Of a stretch of DNA of 64,000 bases, positions 46,078 through 55,309 are shown piece after piece (within the stretch, counting starts at the first letter, position 1; each line of letters begins with the position of its first letter). A program made the translations under genes and the position numbers. The notes below the pieces were generated by a model, which was given only the letters and a program-made list of their open reading frames with translations, was not told where the DNA came from and ran no database searches. This DNA is from Bradyrhizobium murdochi (GTDB lineage Bacteria; Pseudomonadota; Alphaproteobacteria; Rhizobiales; Xanthobacteraceae), in contig NZ_AXAU01000002.1 of NCBI RefSeq assembly GCF_000472965.1, forward strand, positions 1 through 64,000, in the 5' to 3' direction.

Positions 46078-47337
46078 ATGAGCCAGCAAAGAGAAGCCAA
46101 CAAGGCGTCCAAAACGTCGCTCACGCGCCGGACCGTACTTTCCGGCGCGGCCGCCATGGGCCTTTCGACGATCGCGCGGGCGCAAGCGCCGGCCGAGGTC
46201 AAGGTCGGCCTGATCGTGCCGCTTTCCGGCATCTATACCCGCCCCGGCCAAGTGATGCGCATGGGCGCGGAGATGGGCATCGAGCACATCAATGCGCAGG
46301 GCGGCATCAAGTCGCTCGGCGGCGCCAAGCTCAAGCTGGTCGTGATCGATTGCGGCGATACCACGGAAAAAGCCAAGAACGCCGCACAGCGCATGGTGGC
46401 GCAGGAGACCGATCTGGTCGCCGCGACCGGATCGTATCTCAGTTCCTTCACGCTGGCGGTGACCGAGGTCACGGAGCGCGCCGAACTGCCGATGCTCACC
46501 CTGTCTTATTCGGATCTGCTCACCGAGCGTGGCTTCAAATACATCTTCCAGACCGCGGCACCTGCAAGCCGGCAGTCAGAACTCGGCCTGCCCGAGTTGA
46601 TGAAGCTCGCCGAGAACGCATCGGGCAAGCGTCCGAAGACGGTGGCGATGCTGATGGACAATACCGCGACGTCGGTTGCAACCGCGAAGGCGCTGAAGGA
46701 AAAGATCTTCGCGCAGCAAGGCCTTCAGTTGATCCTGGAGGAAGTCTGGACGCCGCCGCTTTCCGACGCCACGCCGCTGATCCAGAAGGTTAGGTCTGCC
46801 CGTCCCGACCTGCTGCTCTTCATGCCCAATGCGGTATCCGACGCCAAACTCGGCCTTGAGAAGATCAACGAGTTCGGGCTGGGCCAGGGCAAGATTCCCA
46901 CCGTCTCGTTCTCGATCACGATTGCCGAACCCGACATGCTGCAAAGCGTCAGCCCCGAAGTTGTCCAGGGCATCATGACGGTCGTCGCGAACTGGGGTTC
47001 GAAGGGCCATGAGGAGCTGATCGCCGAGCTCAAGGCCAAGTACAAGGAGCCCTGGATGACGCAGAACGTCATCTCGACCTATGGCGACATGTGGCTGATG
47101 AAGCTGGCGCTCGAGAAGGCCGCCAAGGCCGATCGGCGCGCGGTTGCGGAAGCGTTCCGGACAATGGATGGCGGCCCCTCGAAACACTATCCCGGCGGCC
47201 AGTTGAAGTTCGATGAAAAGGGCCGTCGGGTCGGCGCCGGCGTGGTGGTCGTGCAGTGGCAGTCGGGTGTGCCCGTCACCGTCTATCCGCCCGATCTCGC
47301 GCAGGCGGCGCCTTTCTGGCCGAAGAAGTCTTCCTGA
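46078..47337 (+). CDS. ABC substrate-binding protein, LivK type 1
   Basis: A 419-residue periplasmic binding protein with a Tat-like signal (TRRTVLSGAAAMGLSTIARA) and a LivK-type core (EVKVGLIVPLSGIYTRPGQV, KLKLVVIDCGDTTEKAKNAA QRMVAQE). Start at 46078 with GGGAGG upstream. The next gene encodes a close paralogue. Carries the substrate to the LivH/LivM permease. Confidence 0.9.
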   Translation: MSQQREANKASKTSLTRRTVLSGAAAMGLSTIARAQAPAEVKVGLIVPLSGIYTRPGQVMRMGAEMGIEHINAQGGIKSLGGAKLKLVVIDCGDTTEKAKNAAQRMVAQETDLVAATGSYLSSFTLAVTEVTERAELPMLTLSYSDLLTERGFKYIFQTAAPASRQSELGLPELMKLAENASGKRPKTVAMLMDNTATSVATAKALKEKIFAQQGLQLILEEVWTPPLSDATPLIQKVRSARPDLLLFMPNAVSDAKLGLEKINEFGLGQGKIPTVSFSITIAEPDMLQSVSPEVVQGIMTVVANWGSKGHEELIAELKAKYKEPWMTQNVISTYGDMWLMKLALEKAAKADRRAVAEAFRTMDGGPSKHYPGGQLKFDEKGRRVGAGVVVVQWQSGVPVTVYPPDLAQAAPFWPKKSS

Positions 47338-47378
47338 TCTGAACAAGCCTCTTTCGAGATTTTCAAGGAGTCATTGTC

Positions 47379-48599
47379 ATGAGCAAGATTACGCGACGAA
47401 CGCTGCTTGCCGGCGCCTCGGTCGGACTAATGGCGCCCCGTGCGTGGGCGCAAGCACCATCTGAAGTGAAAGTTGGATTGCTGGTGCCGGTCTCCGGTCT
47501 TTATGCCCGGCCTGGACTCGTGATGCGCCATGGGGCCGAGATGGCCGTGGATCACATCAACACGCAGGGCGGCGTGAAGTCGCTCGGCGGCGCCAAGCTC
47601 AAGCTGGTCGTCCTCGATTCCGGCGACACTACAGAAAAGGCGAAGAACGCGGCGCAGCGCATGGTGGCGCAGGAGCCAGATCTGGTGGCGGCGAGCGGCG
47701 CTTATCTGAGTTCGTTTACGCTCGCGGTCACCGAGGTGACGGAGCGCGCCAATCTGCCCGTTCTTACCCTCTCCTACTCCGATCTGATCACCGATCGCGG
47801 CTTCAAATACGTCTTCCAGACATCTGCGACCGCCGGCTCCCAGGCCAAGCAGGCCCTGCCGCAAATCGTGAAGCTTGCGGAATCCGCGTCCGGCAAGAAG
47901 CCCAAGACGGTTGCGATCGTCACCGACAACACCGGTGCATCGGTCGCCTCGGCGAAGTCGATGCGGGAAGGTCTGCTCGCCGAAAACGGGCTGCAACTGA
48001 TCGTCGACGAAACCTTCACCCCGCCGCTCGCCGACGCCACCTCGCTGGTTCAAAAGGTCCGAGCGGCAAGGCCCGACCTGCTCTTCTTCCTGCCGACCGT
48101 GATTTCCGACGCAAAACTGCTACTCGAGAAGATGAACGAGTTTGGCCTGGGACAAGGTAAGATCCCGACCATTTCGTTCGGCATCGCCATCGCCGAGCCC
48201 GACATGCTGCAGACCGTCAGCCCGGAACTGCTGCAGGGCGTGCTCACCTGCGTCGCTAGCTGGGGCGCCAAGGGGCACGAGACGTTGATCGCCGAGCTCA
48301 AATCCCGCTACAAGGAACCATGGATGACGCAGAACGCGATCTCCACCTACGGCGACATGTGGATCATCAAGGACGCGCTCGAGAAGGCCGGCAAGGCCGA
48401 CCGGGTCGCGGTCGCCGACGCGTTACGCTCCATGGACGGCGGCCCCTCGAAATATTATCCGCTCGGCGAGATCAAGTTCGACGAAAAGGGCCGCCGTGTC
48501 GGCGCCGGCATGACCATCGTGCAGTGGCAATCCGGCGTACCCGTCACCGTCTTTCCGCCGCAACTGGCCTTGGCCCAGCCGTTCTTGCCCAAGAACTAA
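47379..48599 (+). CDS. ABC substrate-binding protein, LivK type 2
   Basis: A 406-residue paralogue of the preceding protein, with its own Tat-like signal (TRRTLLAGASVGLMAPRAWA) and near-identical segments (KLKLVVLDSGDTTEKAKNAA, KFDEKGRRVGAG). Two adjacent binding proteins for one transporter suggest two related ligands. Forty-one bases downstream of the first. Confidence 0.9.
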   Translation: MSKITRRTLLAGASVGLMAPRAWAQAPSEVKVGLLVPVSGLYARPGLVMRHGAEMAVDHINTQGGVKSLGGAKLKLVVLDSGDTTEKAKNAAQRMVAQEPDLVAASGAYLSSFTLAVTEVTERANLPVLTLSYSDLITDRGFKYVFQTSATAGSQAKQALPQIVKLAESASGKKPKTVAIVTDNTGASVASAKSMREGLLAENGLQLIVDETFTPPLADATSLVQKVRAARPDLLFFLPTVISDAKLLLEKMNEFGLGQGKIPTISFGIAIAEPDMLQTVSPELLQGVLTCVASWGAKGHETLIAELKSRYKEPWMTQNAISTYGDMWIIKDALEKAGKADRVAVADALRSMDGGPSKYYPLGEIKFDEKGRRVGAGMTIVQWQSGVPVTVFPPQLALAQPFLPKN

Positions 48600-48633
48600 C
48601 TAGGGCTAACGGCAAACCCGCAAGGAAATCGTT

Positions 48634-49017
48634 ATGGACAAGGCAACCTACGACCGCGGACTCAAAATTCGCAAAAGCGTTCTCGGCGAGGAATTCGTCG
48701 ACAAAGCCATTGCGACCGCCGATGACTTCAATCGTCCAATGCAGGACCTCACGACGGAATATTGCTGGGGCTACGTGTGGGGGCGTGACGGCCTTTCGCA
48801 CAAGACCCGCAGTTTCCTCAACCTCGCAAAGCTGTGCGCGCTCAATCGCCCGCACGAGCTCAAGACTCACGTTCGGGGCGCGCTGACCAACGGCGCCACC
48901 CGCGAGGAAATACGCGAAGTGTTCATGCAGGTCGCAATCTATTGCGGCGTGCCGGCTGGCGTCGACGCCTTTCGCAATGCGCGGGAAGTCTTCGCCGAGC
49001 TGGATCAGAAGAAGTAA
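48634..49017 (+). CDS. Carboxymuconolactone decarboxylase-like protein (CMD) 2
   Basis: A 127-residue CMD protein closely similar to the one at 38242-38625 (LNLAKLCALNRPHELKTHVR, QVAIYCGVPAGVDAFRNARE). Gene order links it to the rightward uptake and catabolic operon. The two copies may act at different steps, or one may replace the other. Confidence 0.85.
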   Translation: MDKATYDRGLKIRKSVLGEEFVDKAIATADDFNRPMQDLTTEYCWGYVWGRDGLSHKTRSFLNLAKLCALNRPHELKTHVRGALTNGATREEIREVFMQVAIYCGVPAGVDAFRNAREVFAELDQKK

Positions 49018-49034
49018 CCGGAGCCGCAACCGCG

Positions 49035-49805
49035 ATGCTGAAGGGAAAGCGGGCACTCGTGACCGGCGCGACGGCAGGACTGGGACTTGCCGTGGCGGAA
49101 AGCCTTGCCGGTGCGGGCGCCAACATCATCCTTCATGATCTCGTCGAACCCAAAGCGACGGCAGACCAGCTTCAGTCTCGCTTTGATGTCGAGGTGACGA
49201 GCGTTGCCGCGGACCTGTCGCAGCGCGCATCCATCGAAGCCATGATGGCCGATTTGCTCGGGCTGGGCGCAATCGACATCCTGGTGAACAACGCGGTGGT
49301 CCGGCATTTCGCGCCGGTCGAGGATTTTGCACCGGAGCGATGGGACGAAGCGCTGGCCGTCAATCTATCGGCGCCGTTCCACCTGATCCGCCTGGCATTA
49401 CCTGCGATGAAGGCACGCAATTGGGGCCGCATCATCAATATGGCCTCGATCTACTCGACCCGCGCGGTGGCCGAGCGCATCGACTACGTGACGACCAAGA
49501 CCGCCATCCTCGGCATGACCCGGGCCGTCGCGATCGAGACGGCAACGAGCGGAATCACCTGCAACGCGATCAGCCCGGGCACCCTGCCGTCGCCGGCCAT
49601 CCAGCGAAAGATTGCATCGATTGCAGCCGACGAAGGCCGGGCCGTTGACGAGACGACGCGCGACTATCTGGCGGCGCGCCAGCCGAGCGGACGGTTCATC
49701 GGCATGGAAAGCGTCGGAGCGATGGTTGTTTTCCTCTCCAGCCCGGCTGGACAGGACATCACCGGCGCGACCCTGCCGATCGATGGAGGCTGGGCCGCCG
49801 CATGA
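49035..49805 (+). CDS. Short-chain dehydrogenase/reductase
   Basis: A 256-residue SDR with TGATAGLGLAVAE (TGxxxGxG), NNAVVRHFAPVE, and catalytic Ser in MASIYSTRAVAERIDYVTTK with YxxxK. Ends ATLPIDGGWAAA as is usual. Fits 3-hydroxyacyl or 3-hydroxybutyrate-type dehydrogenases. Start at ATG 49035, 17 bases after the CMD gene. Confidence 0.9.
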   Translation: MLKGKRALVTGATAGLGLAVAESLAGAGANIILHDLVEPKATADQLQSRFDVEVTSVAADLSQRASIEAMMADLLGLGAIDILVNNAVVRHFAPVEDFAPERWDEALAVNLSAPFHLIRLALPAMKARNWGRIINMASIYSTRAVAERIDYVTTKTAILGMTRAVAIETATSGITCNAISPGTLPSPAIQRKIASIAADEGRAVDETTRDYLAARQPSGRFIGMESVGAMVVFLSSPAGQDITGATLPIDGGWAAA

Positions 49806-49885
49806 GCACGAATGTCCGATTGCAGAGATGATGATTCTGCCCGTAAATCGCTATTGAACCAATGCCGGTACCAGGGCGGTAGACG

Positions 49886-50602
49886 ATGAACAAACGCGGT
49901 GAATTGCAATTCACGCTTCGAATCGAGGACGTTCCGACCGTTCGCTCGATGGTCGCGCAAAAGCTGCGCGGAGCGATCATGTCGGGAAGGCTGAAGCCGG
50001 GCCAGCGGCTGGTCGAACGGGAGCTTTGTGAGATGATGGGCGTGAGCCGGCCGTCCATCCGCGAGGCGCTCCGGGTGTTGGAGGCGGATGGTCTCGTCAA
50101 GACGGTTCCTCACCGTGGTCCGGTGGTCAGCACCATCAGTCTCGAGGAAGCAAAGCAGTTGTACGCGGCGCGCGCCGTGCTCGAAGGATTTGCCGGCCGT
50201 GAATGCGCCCGTCTCCGCGATCCGGACGTGGTACGCAGAATTGGGGAAGCGCTGGCGCGGCTGAAAGCGGCATTCGCCGAGGGCGACTTGACCGCCGCCC
50301 TGGAAGCCAAGACGGATTTTTATGCGGCAATGATTGGCGGCTGCCAGAACGCCTTCATCGAGCGAATGCTCAGACCGCTGCACGACCGCATTACGCTGCT
50401 GCGAATTACTTCGATGTCGCATCCGAAACGTATCAACAAGAGCTTGCGCGAGGTCACCGCGATCTGGCGCGCGATCCAGAATGGCGATCCGGATCTCGCC
50501 GAGCAGTGTTGCGTCGACCACGTCAAGGCGGCTGCGGTGGCCGCGCTCAGCATGATCGAGCAATCATCCGCTCCAAAGGAAAAAGCAGTGGCGGAGGAAT
50601 AG
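49886..50602 (+). CDS. GntR-family transcriptional regulator with FCD domain
   Basis: A 238-residue regulator: N-terminal winged helix (GRLKPGQRLVERELCEMMGV, SRPSIREALRVLEADGLVK) followed by a helical FCD ligand-binding domain (LYAARAVLEGFAGRECARL, FYAAMIGGCQNAFIERML). FCD regulators respond to small organic acids and repress catabolic operons. Likely regulator of the flanking catabolic genes. Confidence 0.9.
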   Translation: MNKRGELQFTLRIEDVPTVRSMVAQKLRGAIMSGRLKPGQRLVERELCEMMGVSRPSIREALRVLEADGLVKTVPHRGPVVSTISLEEAKQLYAARAVLEGFAGRECARLRDPDVVRRIGEALARLKAAFAEGDLTAALEAKTDFYAAMIGGCQNAFIERMLRPLHDRITLLRITSMSHPKRINKSLREVTAIWRAIQNGDPDLAEQCCVDHVKAAAVAALSMIEQSSAPKEKAVAEE

Positions 50603-50653
50603 CCGGACCCGGCCAACGCTTCTCGAAAGACGGACGGCAGATAGGGAATTGCA

Positions 50654-51631
50654 ATGAAGTTCTTCAAAACGATTTTGCTATTGCCGTTAATGTTGTCGTT
50701 GCAGGCGCCACCGGCTTTCGCACAGGAATACCTGAGCCGGCCGATCACCCTCGTCGTTCCGTTCTCGGCCGGCGGCCCCGGCGACGTGATCGCGCGGCTG
50801 CTTGGAACATCGATGAGCGCGACGCTGAAGCAGTCGATTGTCATCGAGAACGTCGTTGGCGCCGGCGGCACGCTCGGCACCAATCGCGTGGCCAAGGCAG
50901 CGCCGGACGGATACACGCTGCTGCTGATGCATGTCGGCCAAGCGACCGCACCGGCGCTCTATGCCAAGCTGCCGTTCGATCCGATTGGCGATTTCGCGCC
51001 GATCGGTCTCGTCACTGATGTTCCGATGCTTCTGGTGGCGCGAGCGAATTTTCCAGCAAAGGACCTGAAGGAACTTGTCGCCTATGTGCGTGCCCAAGGC
51101 GACAAAGTCACCTACGGCAATGTGGGCCTCGGCTCCGCCTCGCATCTTTGCGGGCTGATGTTCATGAACGCGATCGACGCAAAGCTCACTCCGATCTATT
51201 ACAAGGGCGGCGGACCGGCGCTCAACGACATCATCGCCGGTCACATCGACGTCTATTGCGATCCTGCAACCGGGCCGACGCCCCATATCCAGGCCGGTAC
51301 CATTCCGGGCTACGCGATTACCAGCAAGAAACGGGCGGCGACCCTGCCGAACGTGCCGACCTCGGCAGAGGCTGGCGTACCGGCGTTCGACGTCACCACC
51401 TGGTACGGAATGTATGCGCCGCGCAACACGCCCAAGCCAATTGTGGACGCGCTGGCCGCTGCCCTGCAAAACGCGCTCAAAGATCCGCCGCTGGTCAACC
51501 GCTTCGCCGAGCTGAGCATGACGCCGGTCGAGCAGGAGCAGGCTACGCCCGCCGCGCTCGATGCCTTCCTTCGGGCCGAAACGGCCAAATGGTCACGCAT
51601 CATCAAGCAAGCAGGTATCGAGCCTCAATGA
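50654..51631 (+). CDS. Tripartite tricarboxylate transporter-type binding protein (TctC/Bug)
   Basis: A 325-residue periplasmic protein: signal peptide (FKTILLLPLMLSLQAPPAFA), then YLSRPITLVVPFSAGGPGDV IARLLG, LLLMHVGQATAPALYAKL and YKGGGPALNDIIAGHIDVYC. These are the Bug-family landmarks. TctA/TctB are absent nearby. It gives the region a second binding protein of a different uptake class, again fitting organic acids. Confidence 0.9.
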   Translation: MKFFKTILLLPLMLSLQAPPAFAQEYLSRPITLVVPFSAGGPGDVIARLLGTSMSATLKQSIVIENVVGAGGTLGTNRVAKAAPDGYTLLLMHVGQATAPALYAKLPFDPIGDFAPIGLVTDVPMLLVARANFPAKDLKELVAYVRAQGDKVTYGNVGLGSASHLCGLMFMNAIDAKLTPIYYKGGGPALNDIIAGHIDVYCDPATGPTPHIQAGTIPGYAITSKKRAATLPNVPTSAEAGVPAFDVTTWYGMYAPRNTPKPIVDALAAALQNALKDPPLVNRFAELSMTPVEQEQATPAALDAFLRAETAKWSRIIKQAGIEPQ

Positions 51632-51724
51632 CTCAACTCCCTTCACCGTTCGGTCGGGGAGCAGGTCGGCTCACCGTGCAAACGGCTAGGCTGCATCGCA
51701 AAGACCTTGGCGCCCTATCGCGCG

Positions 51725-52228
51725 TCATCGAGAACTACTGGGCGTGAGGATGCGGAGCAGATTGGGATCATTCTGCAGCGTGTGAGTGCCAATCCCAAGG
51801 CCGCCGAGCGCGTAGACGCCGATCGCAATCCCGCCGACGGCCCAATATCCCGTGGCGATTCCGCCGGCCCCAAGTCCCAGCGCCAACGCCATTCCACCAA
51901 CGCATACGATGCCGAGGCTGATGCCGCCGAACGCCACCAAGCCCATCGCAACTCCACCAAATGCGGCGAAGCCGATGGCGATATTGCCCACCGCAATGAT
52001 GCCGCAGGCAGGTCTGAAGCCGACAAGCCACGTCGGGCCAAGCATGACGTGGATGAGCGGCAGACCGAACAAAATTGTCTGTGACTTGTATTCATAGTAC
52101 GGCGCTGCCCACGCACCGCTCGCCGCTGCTGCGGAACTTCGTTTCTGAAAAGGCCTGCCGCATTCGGGGCAGGCCGTCGCCTGTTCGCTGATCTCCCGAC
52201 CACAATCCGCGCACCGCACCAAAGTCAT
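51725..52228 (-). CDS. Zinc-ribbon membrane protein
   Basis: A 167-residue protein. Residues 1-30 hold a four-Cys zinc ribbon (RCADCGREISEQATACPECG). After a linker come several Gly-rich hydrophobic segments (IIAVGNIAIGFAAFGGVAMG, ISLGIVCVGGMALALGLGAG). The repeated GxAxG steps resemble bacterial membrane proteins with N-terminal zinc ribbons of unknown role. Start at 52228 with GGGAG upstream. May be the last gene of the RiPP-like operon or independent. Confidence 0.7.
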   Translation of the reverse strand: MTLVRCADCGREISEQATACPECGRPFQKRSSAAAASGAWAAPYYEYKSQTILFGLPLIHVMLGPTWLVGFRPACGIIAVGNIAIGFAAFGGVAMGLVAFGGISLGIVCVGGMALALGLGAGGIATGYWAVGGIAIGVYALGGLGIGTHTLQNDPNLLRILTPSSSR

Positions 52229-52290
52229 CTTGGCATCTCCCGCTGTCCCGATGTGCAGGTTTGCCCCCATTTCTCAAATCGGAGCTGAAA

Positions 52291-52665
52291 TCAGTTCCAC
52301 ATATGAACGGCGATGAGCCAGCCCGTGCGTTCGCGCGCGAATATGTTCAGCCAGTTGCCCTTGTAAGGACCGCCGCCGCCGAGTCCCCGAAGTGCCCAGC
52401 GGCCCGACGCGACCAGAGAGGCATCCTTCGCGAACACGTCACCGAGATCGACGACATAGTCGCGAAAGCCTTGCGCGCGGACATCGGCGAAGAATGTGCA
52501 GATCGCTTCCGCGCCGACGACGGTCGATCGTCCGGGCGGCACGATCCGGGCGTCCGGGGTGTAGAAGCGGGCCAGATCGGCGACCTTGCCTGAGTTGAAT
52601 GTGTGAGCCCACTCATCGACGAGGGCTTGCGTCTGTTGCTGCATGATTGACGATTTCTCCCTCAT
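52291..52665 (-). CDS. NTF2/SnoaL-like protein
   Basis: A 124-residue protein: ALVDEWAHTFNSGKVADLAR FYTPDARIVPPG, AICTFFADVRAQGFRDYVVD and GGPYKGNWLNIFARERTGWL IAVHMWN, the NTF2-like fold of SnoaL/DUF4440 proteins. ATG at 52665 overlaps the previous stop (ATGA); 52644 is an alternative start. Follows the unknown 303-residue gene in the radical SAM operon. Role unknown. Confidence 0.75.
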   Translation of the reverse strand: MREKSSIMQQQTQALVDEWAHTFNSGKVADLARFYTPDARIVPPGRSTVVGAEAICTFFADVRAQGFRDYVVDLGDVFAKDASLVASGRWALRGLGGGGPYKGNWLNIFARERTGWLIAVHMWN

Positions 52666-53573
52666 CTGTGTGCGAAATCATCGGGCACGACGGCCTGCTG
52701 TCGTGTTACGCCAAGCAGAGGCCAGAATACCCAGTCCTCAAGCGGACAGAGGGGCGTGATGGCCTCGTCCACGCCGGCTGGTCGGATGCGCACGCTATCC
52801 GTCGACGGATAGTCGAGCACAATGCGCGTCGCTCCGAGCCGACGGGCAAAGCTCTGCGAGCCGGAGATCGTTTCGACCTGAAGCGCCGCTCGCGGCCCAT
52901 GGGTGAGCAGGAGGCGCGATCGGCCGCGCTCTTTCCTGACCGCTTGGGCGAACGCCTCCGGCGGCATATCGGTCAGATAGTAGATGACTGTGTCTGGCGT
53001 CGTGAGGCGCGCGAGGCGCGGAAACCAGTGCCCTTGGAGCGGGAGCAACACCAGAGCGATGCCGTGCGCCCGGCGCAACAAGTCGGCGACGATGCGCAGC
53101 CGCGGCTCGGGCCGCTGACCCTGATGCAACAGGACCACCTGGCTGACCCTCCGGTTCTTGCCAAGGAACGCCGCAAGCCGAAACAGCACGGAGAAGACGC
53201 AGACATGGTGGATCGTATCGACCCAGAGTGGACCGAAACCGTCGAGCCCGCGCGCCTCGCCAACGTGGAGCGTATGCTCCACTGCGCCGAGGTATCTCGT
53301 CACCTGATCCGTCGACATGTTCTGCATGACGAGCGGCTCAAAGGCAAAATCGATGATGTTCAGCGCGGCCTTCCGATTGACTGCATCAGGCAGGCTCATG
53401 ACGCCGCTGCGTGCGCGCAGGAGCATGTGTTCGAGGCGACTCCCGTCGACCTGCGCGATCAGGCGGTCGCGCACGTGGCGGCTCGCCCTGCTGGCGGCAA
53501 AGGCGTTGGCGACAAAGGTGTCGAACCTGTCGGCAGTCAGATCGAAGGTGCCAGCCGGCGTAATCGCGTTCAC
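52662..53573 (-). CDS. Unrecognised 303-residue protein in the radical SAM operon
   Basis: A soluble protein of which I recognise no domain. It has an N-terminal helical part (FDTFVANAFAASRASRHVRD), a middle rich in aliphatic residues (HVCVFSVLFRLAAFLGKN, GIALVLLPLQGHWFPRLARL) and a C-terminal LEDWVFWPLLGVTRQQAVVP. Its ATG overlaps the radical SAM stop and its own stop overlaps the NTF2-like start, so all three are translated together. It could be a partner enzyme or binding protein for the modified product. Confidence 0.75.
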   Translation of the reverse strand: MNAITPAGTFDLTADRFDTFVANAFAASRASRHVRDRLIAQVDGSRLEHMLLRARSGVMSLPDAVNRKAALNIIDFAFEPLVMQNMSTDQVTRYLGAVEHTLHVGEARGLDGFGPLWVDTIHHVCVFSVLFRLAAFLGKNRRVSQVVLLHQGQRPEPRLRIVADLLRRAHGIALVLLPLQGHWFPRLARLTTPDTVIYYLTDMPPEAFAQAVRKERGRSRLLLTHGPRAALQVETISGSQSFARRLGATRIVLDYPSTDSVRIRPAGVDEAITPLCPLEDWVFWPLLGVTRQQAVVPDDFAHR

Positions 53574-55291
53574 GGCTCTGAGCTCTCCAGCACCGGATCC
53601 GCCCCGGTCGGCCGGTGCGAAGGCGCAGCCTCCAGCGCCGGTTCACCGGCAAAGAGCATCGCGCTGTCGATCTGCCGTCCGTGCAACACGCTCACCTTTT
53701 CCAGCACGCGCCCCTGGGCGGCCTGCAGCGTATCCAGCGAATGACGCTCGCCGGATTGCCTGGCTTCGACGGTTGCTTCCTCAGGGACCCATTGCTCGGC
53801 CGAGACCACGCCGAGATCCTTCGCACGGCTGAAGATGTATTCAGCCGTATTCCATTTCCAGCTCGGACAGGGCAGCGCCGCCTCTGCCGGATTGCTGTAG
53901 ATGAAGCGATGTGCACAGAAGCCGCCGCACATCGGCAAGATCTTGCACGAAGCGCAAACCGGATTGTCGAATGGCGTCCATTGCGACCACAGGCTGGCGT
54001 TGACGCTGTTGTGGAGCTTGTCCGGCTCGAAGATGCTGCCCGTCCGCTTGCTGGGATCGTGCGCCGTCTCCCAGCACTTGTGCACGTCTCCCTCGCCCGA
54101 TACGACGTAGCCGCCGTGCGAGGCCGCTACGCACATTCCGGCGAATCCGCTTGACGGCGTCTGGATGGATGCGAAGCCAAGACGGCGCGCGCGCTCCTCC
54201 AGAGCGAGCACCTTGCGATTGAATTCCGCGCGCGAGAGTCGCTCTTCGAAGGCGCTGCCGCTCTCCGGCGTTGAAGCCTCAATCGGCGCAAAGTAGACGC
54301 TGAAGTTACCGCGCTTGGCGAAATCGCGCTCGACGAAACAGTCGAGCATCGCATTGACATTGTCGACATTGGTCTGGCCGACATTGACGCGCGCATTGAT
54401 CGAGATTGCAGTCTGGTCCAACGCTTCGGCGATATTGTCGAGGATGCGGTCGAAGGTTCCGTGTCCTGACGTCAGGGGCCGCATCTTGTCGTGGGTTCCG
54501 CGATCGCCATCGATGGTCACCTGCACCCAGCGGACGCGACGCGTGTAGAGCTGGGCGGCCATTTCGCCGTTCAGGAACCAGGCGTTGGAGACGATTCCGG
54601 CGCTGTAGGCGATTTTGTGCTTGTCGCAATAGGAGATCAGCAGGTCTGACAGGCGAAAGATCGAATCCTTGCCCATCAGGGGCTCGCCGCCGTACCAGAC
54701 GACACTCAGCGATTTGAGATCCTTCTTTGCCTTGACGAAATCGACGATGGCATTCTGCACGTCGGGCTTCATCTTCGTCGTCGGCTTGTTCAGGCCCTGG
54801 AAACAATATCCGCAGGCAAAGTTGCAGGCCATGGTCGGCGCGATCGTAAGCGTGAGGCTGCCTTTAGCGCTCCGTGTCGCTTCGTAACTGTCGCGCACGA
54901 CGGCAAGCTCGTCGACCATCGCGCCGACCACGTGGCCGCCGCCGACGAGCGCTTCGAGCAACAGGCGGTCGTTCACCTCGCTGCCTGAAAACGCCGGTCG
55001 TTCGGCCAACCCGCGATAGATCCCGGCCTCGCCATCGGACAGCAGGATGAGCGACCGTGTCCGCGAATTGAAAAGCAGCGCGGCGCCATCGGCAAGCCTG
55101 ACCGGAATGTCGTAGCGCGAGACTTTGTAGCGGCTCGCGCCCGGCTCCCGCTGGCGGCCATGAACGGTCGCCAGCGTCTGCCGGGCCGCCGCCTCCAGCG
55201 CATCGGCTCGCGCGGAGTTTTGCGCCAGCAATGCGATCTCGGCGGCCTGCGGCTCGCCGTCCTGGGAAACCTGGCATTCGAAATCTGGCAT
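53570..55291 (-). CDS. Radical SAM/SPASM protein, probable peptide maturase
   Basis: A 573-residue enzyme. Residues about 50-140 form a front domain with YKVSRYDIPVRLADGAALLF NS, as in peptide-recognising radical SAM maturases. CNFACGYCF at 156-164 is the CxxxCxxC cluster motif. Further Cys (GMCVAA, KCWETAHD, CASCKILPMCGGFC, then CPSW) form a SPASM region for extra iron-sulfur clusters. Such enzymes make cross-links in ribosomal peptides. The gene lies 18 bases after a small unknown gene and two genes after the Cys-rich LysM protein, a natural candidate substrate (inference). Confidence 0.88.
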   Translation of the reverse strand: MPDFECQVSQDGEPQAAEIALLAQNSARADALEAAARQTLATVHGRQREPGASRYKVSRYDIPVRLADGAALLFNSRTRSLILLSDGEAGIYRGLAERPAFSGSEVNDRLLLEALVGGGHVVGAMVDELAVVRDSYEATRSAKGSLTLTIAPTMACNFACGYCFQGLNKPTTKMKPDVQNAIVDFVKAKKDLKSLSVVWYGGEPLMGKDSIFRLSDLLISYCDKHKIAYSAGIVSNAWFLNGEMAAQLYTRRVRWVQVTIDGDRGTHDKMRPLTSGHGTFDRILDNIAEALDQTAISINARVNVGQTNVDNVNAMLDCFVERDFAKRGNFSVYFAPIEASTPESGSAFEERLSRAEFNRKVLALEERARRLGFASIQTPSSGFAGMCVAASHGGYVVSGEGDVHKCWETAHDPSKRTGSIFEPDKLHNSVNASLWSQWTPFDNPVCASCKILPMCGGFCAHRFIYSNPAEAALPCPSWKWNTAEYIFSRAKDLGVVSAEQWVPEEATVEARQSGERHSLDTLQAAQGRVLEKVSVLHGRQIDSAMLFAGEPALEAAPSHRPTGADPVLESSEP

Positions 55292-55309
55292 AGCTCGGTC
55301 CCGTGCTGG

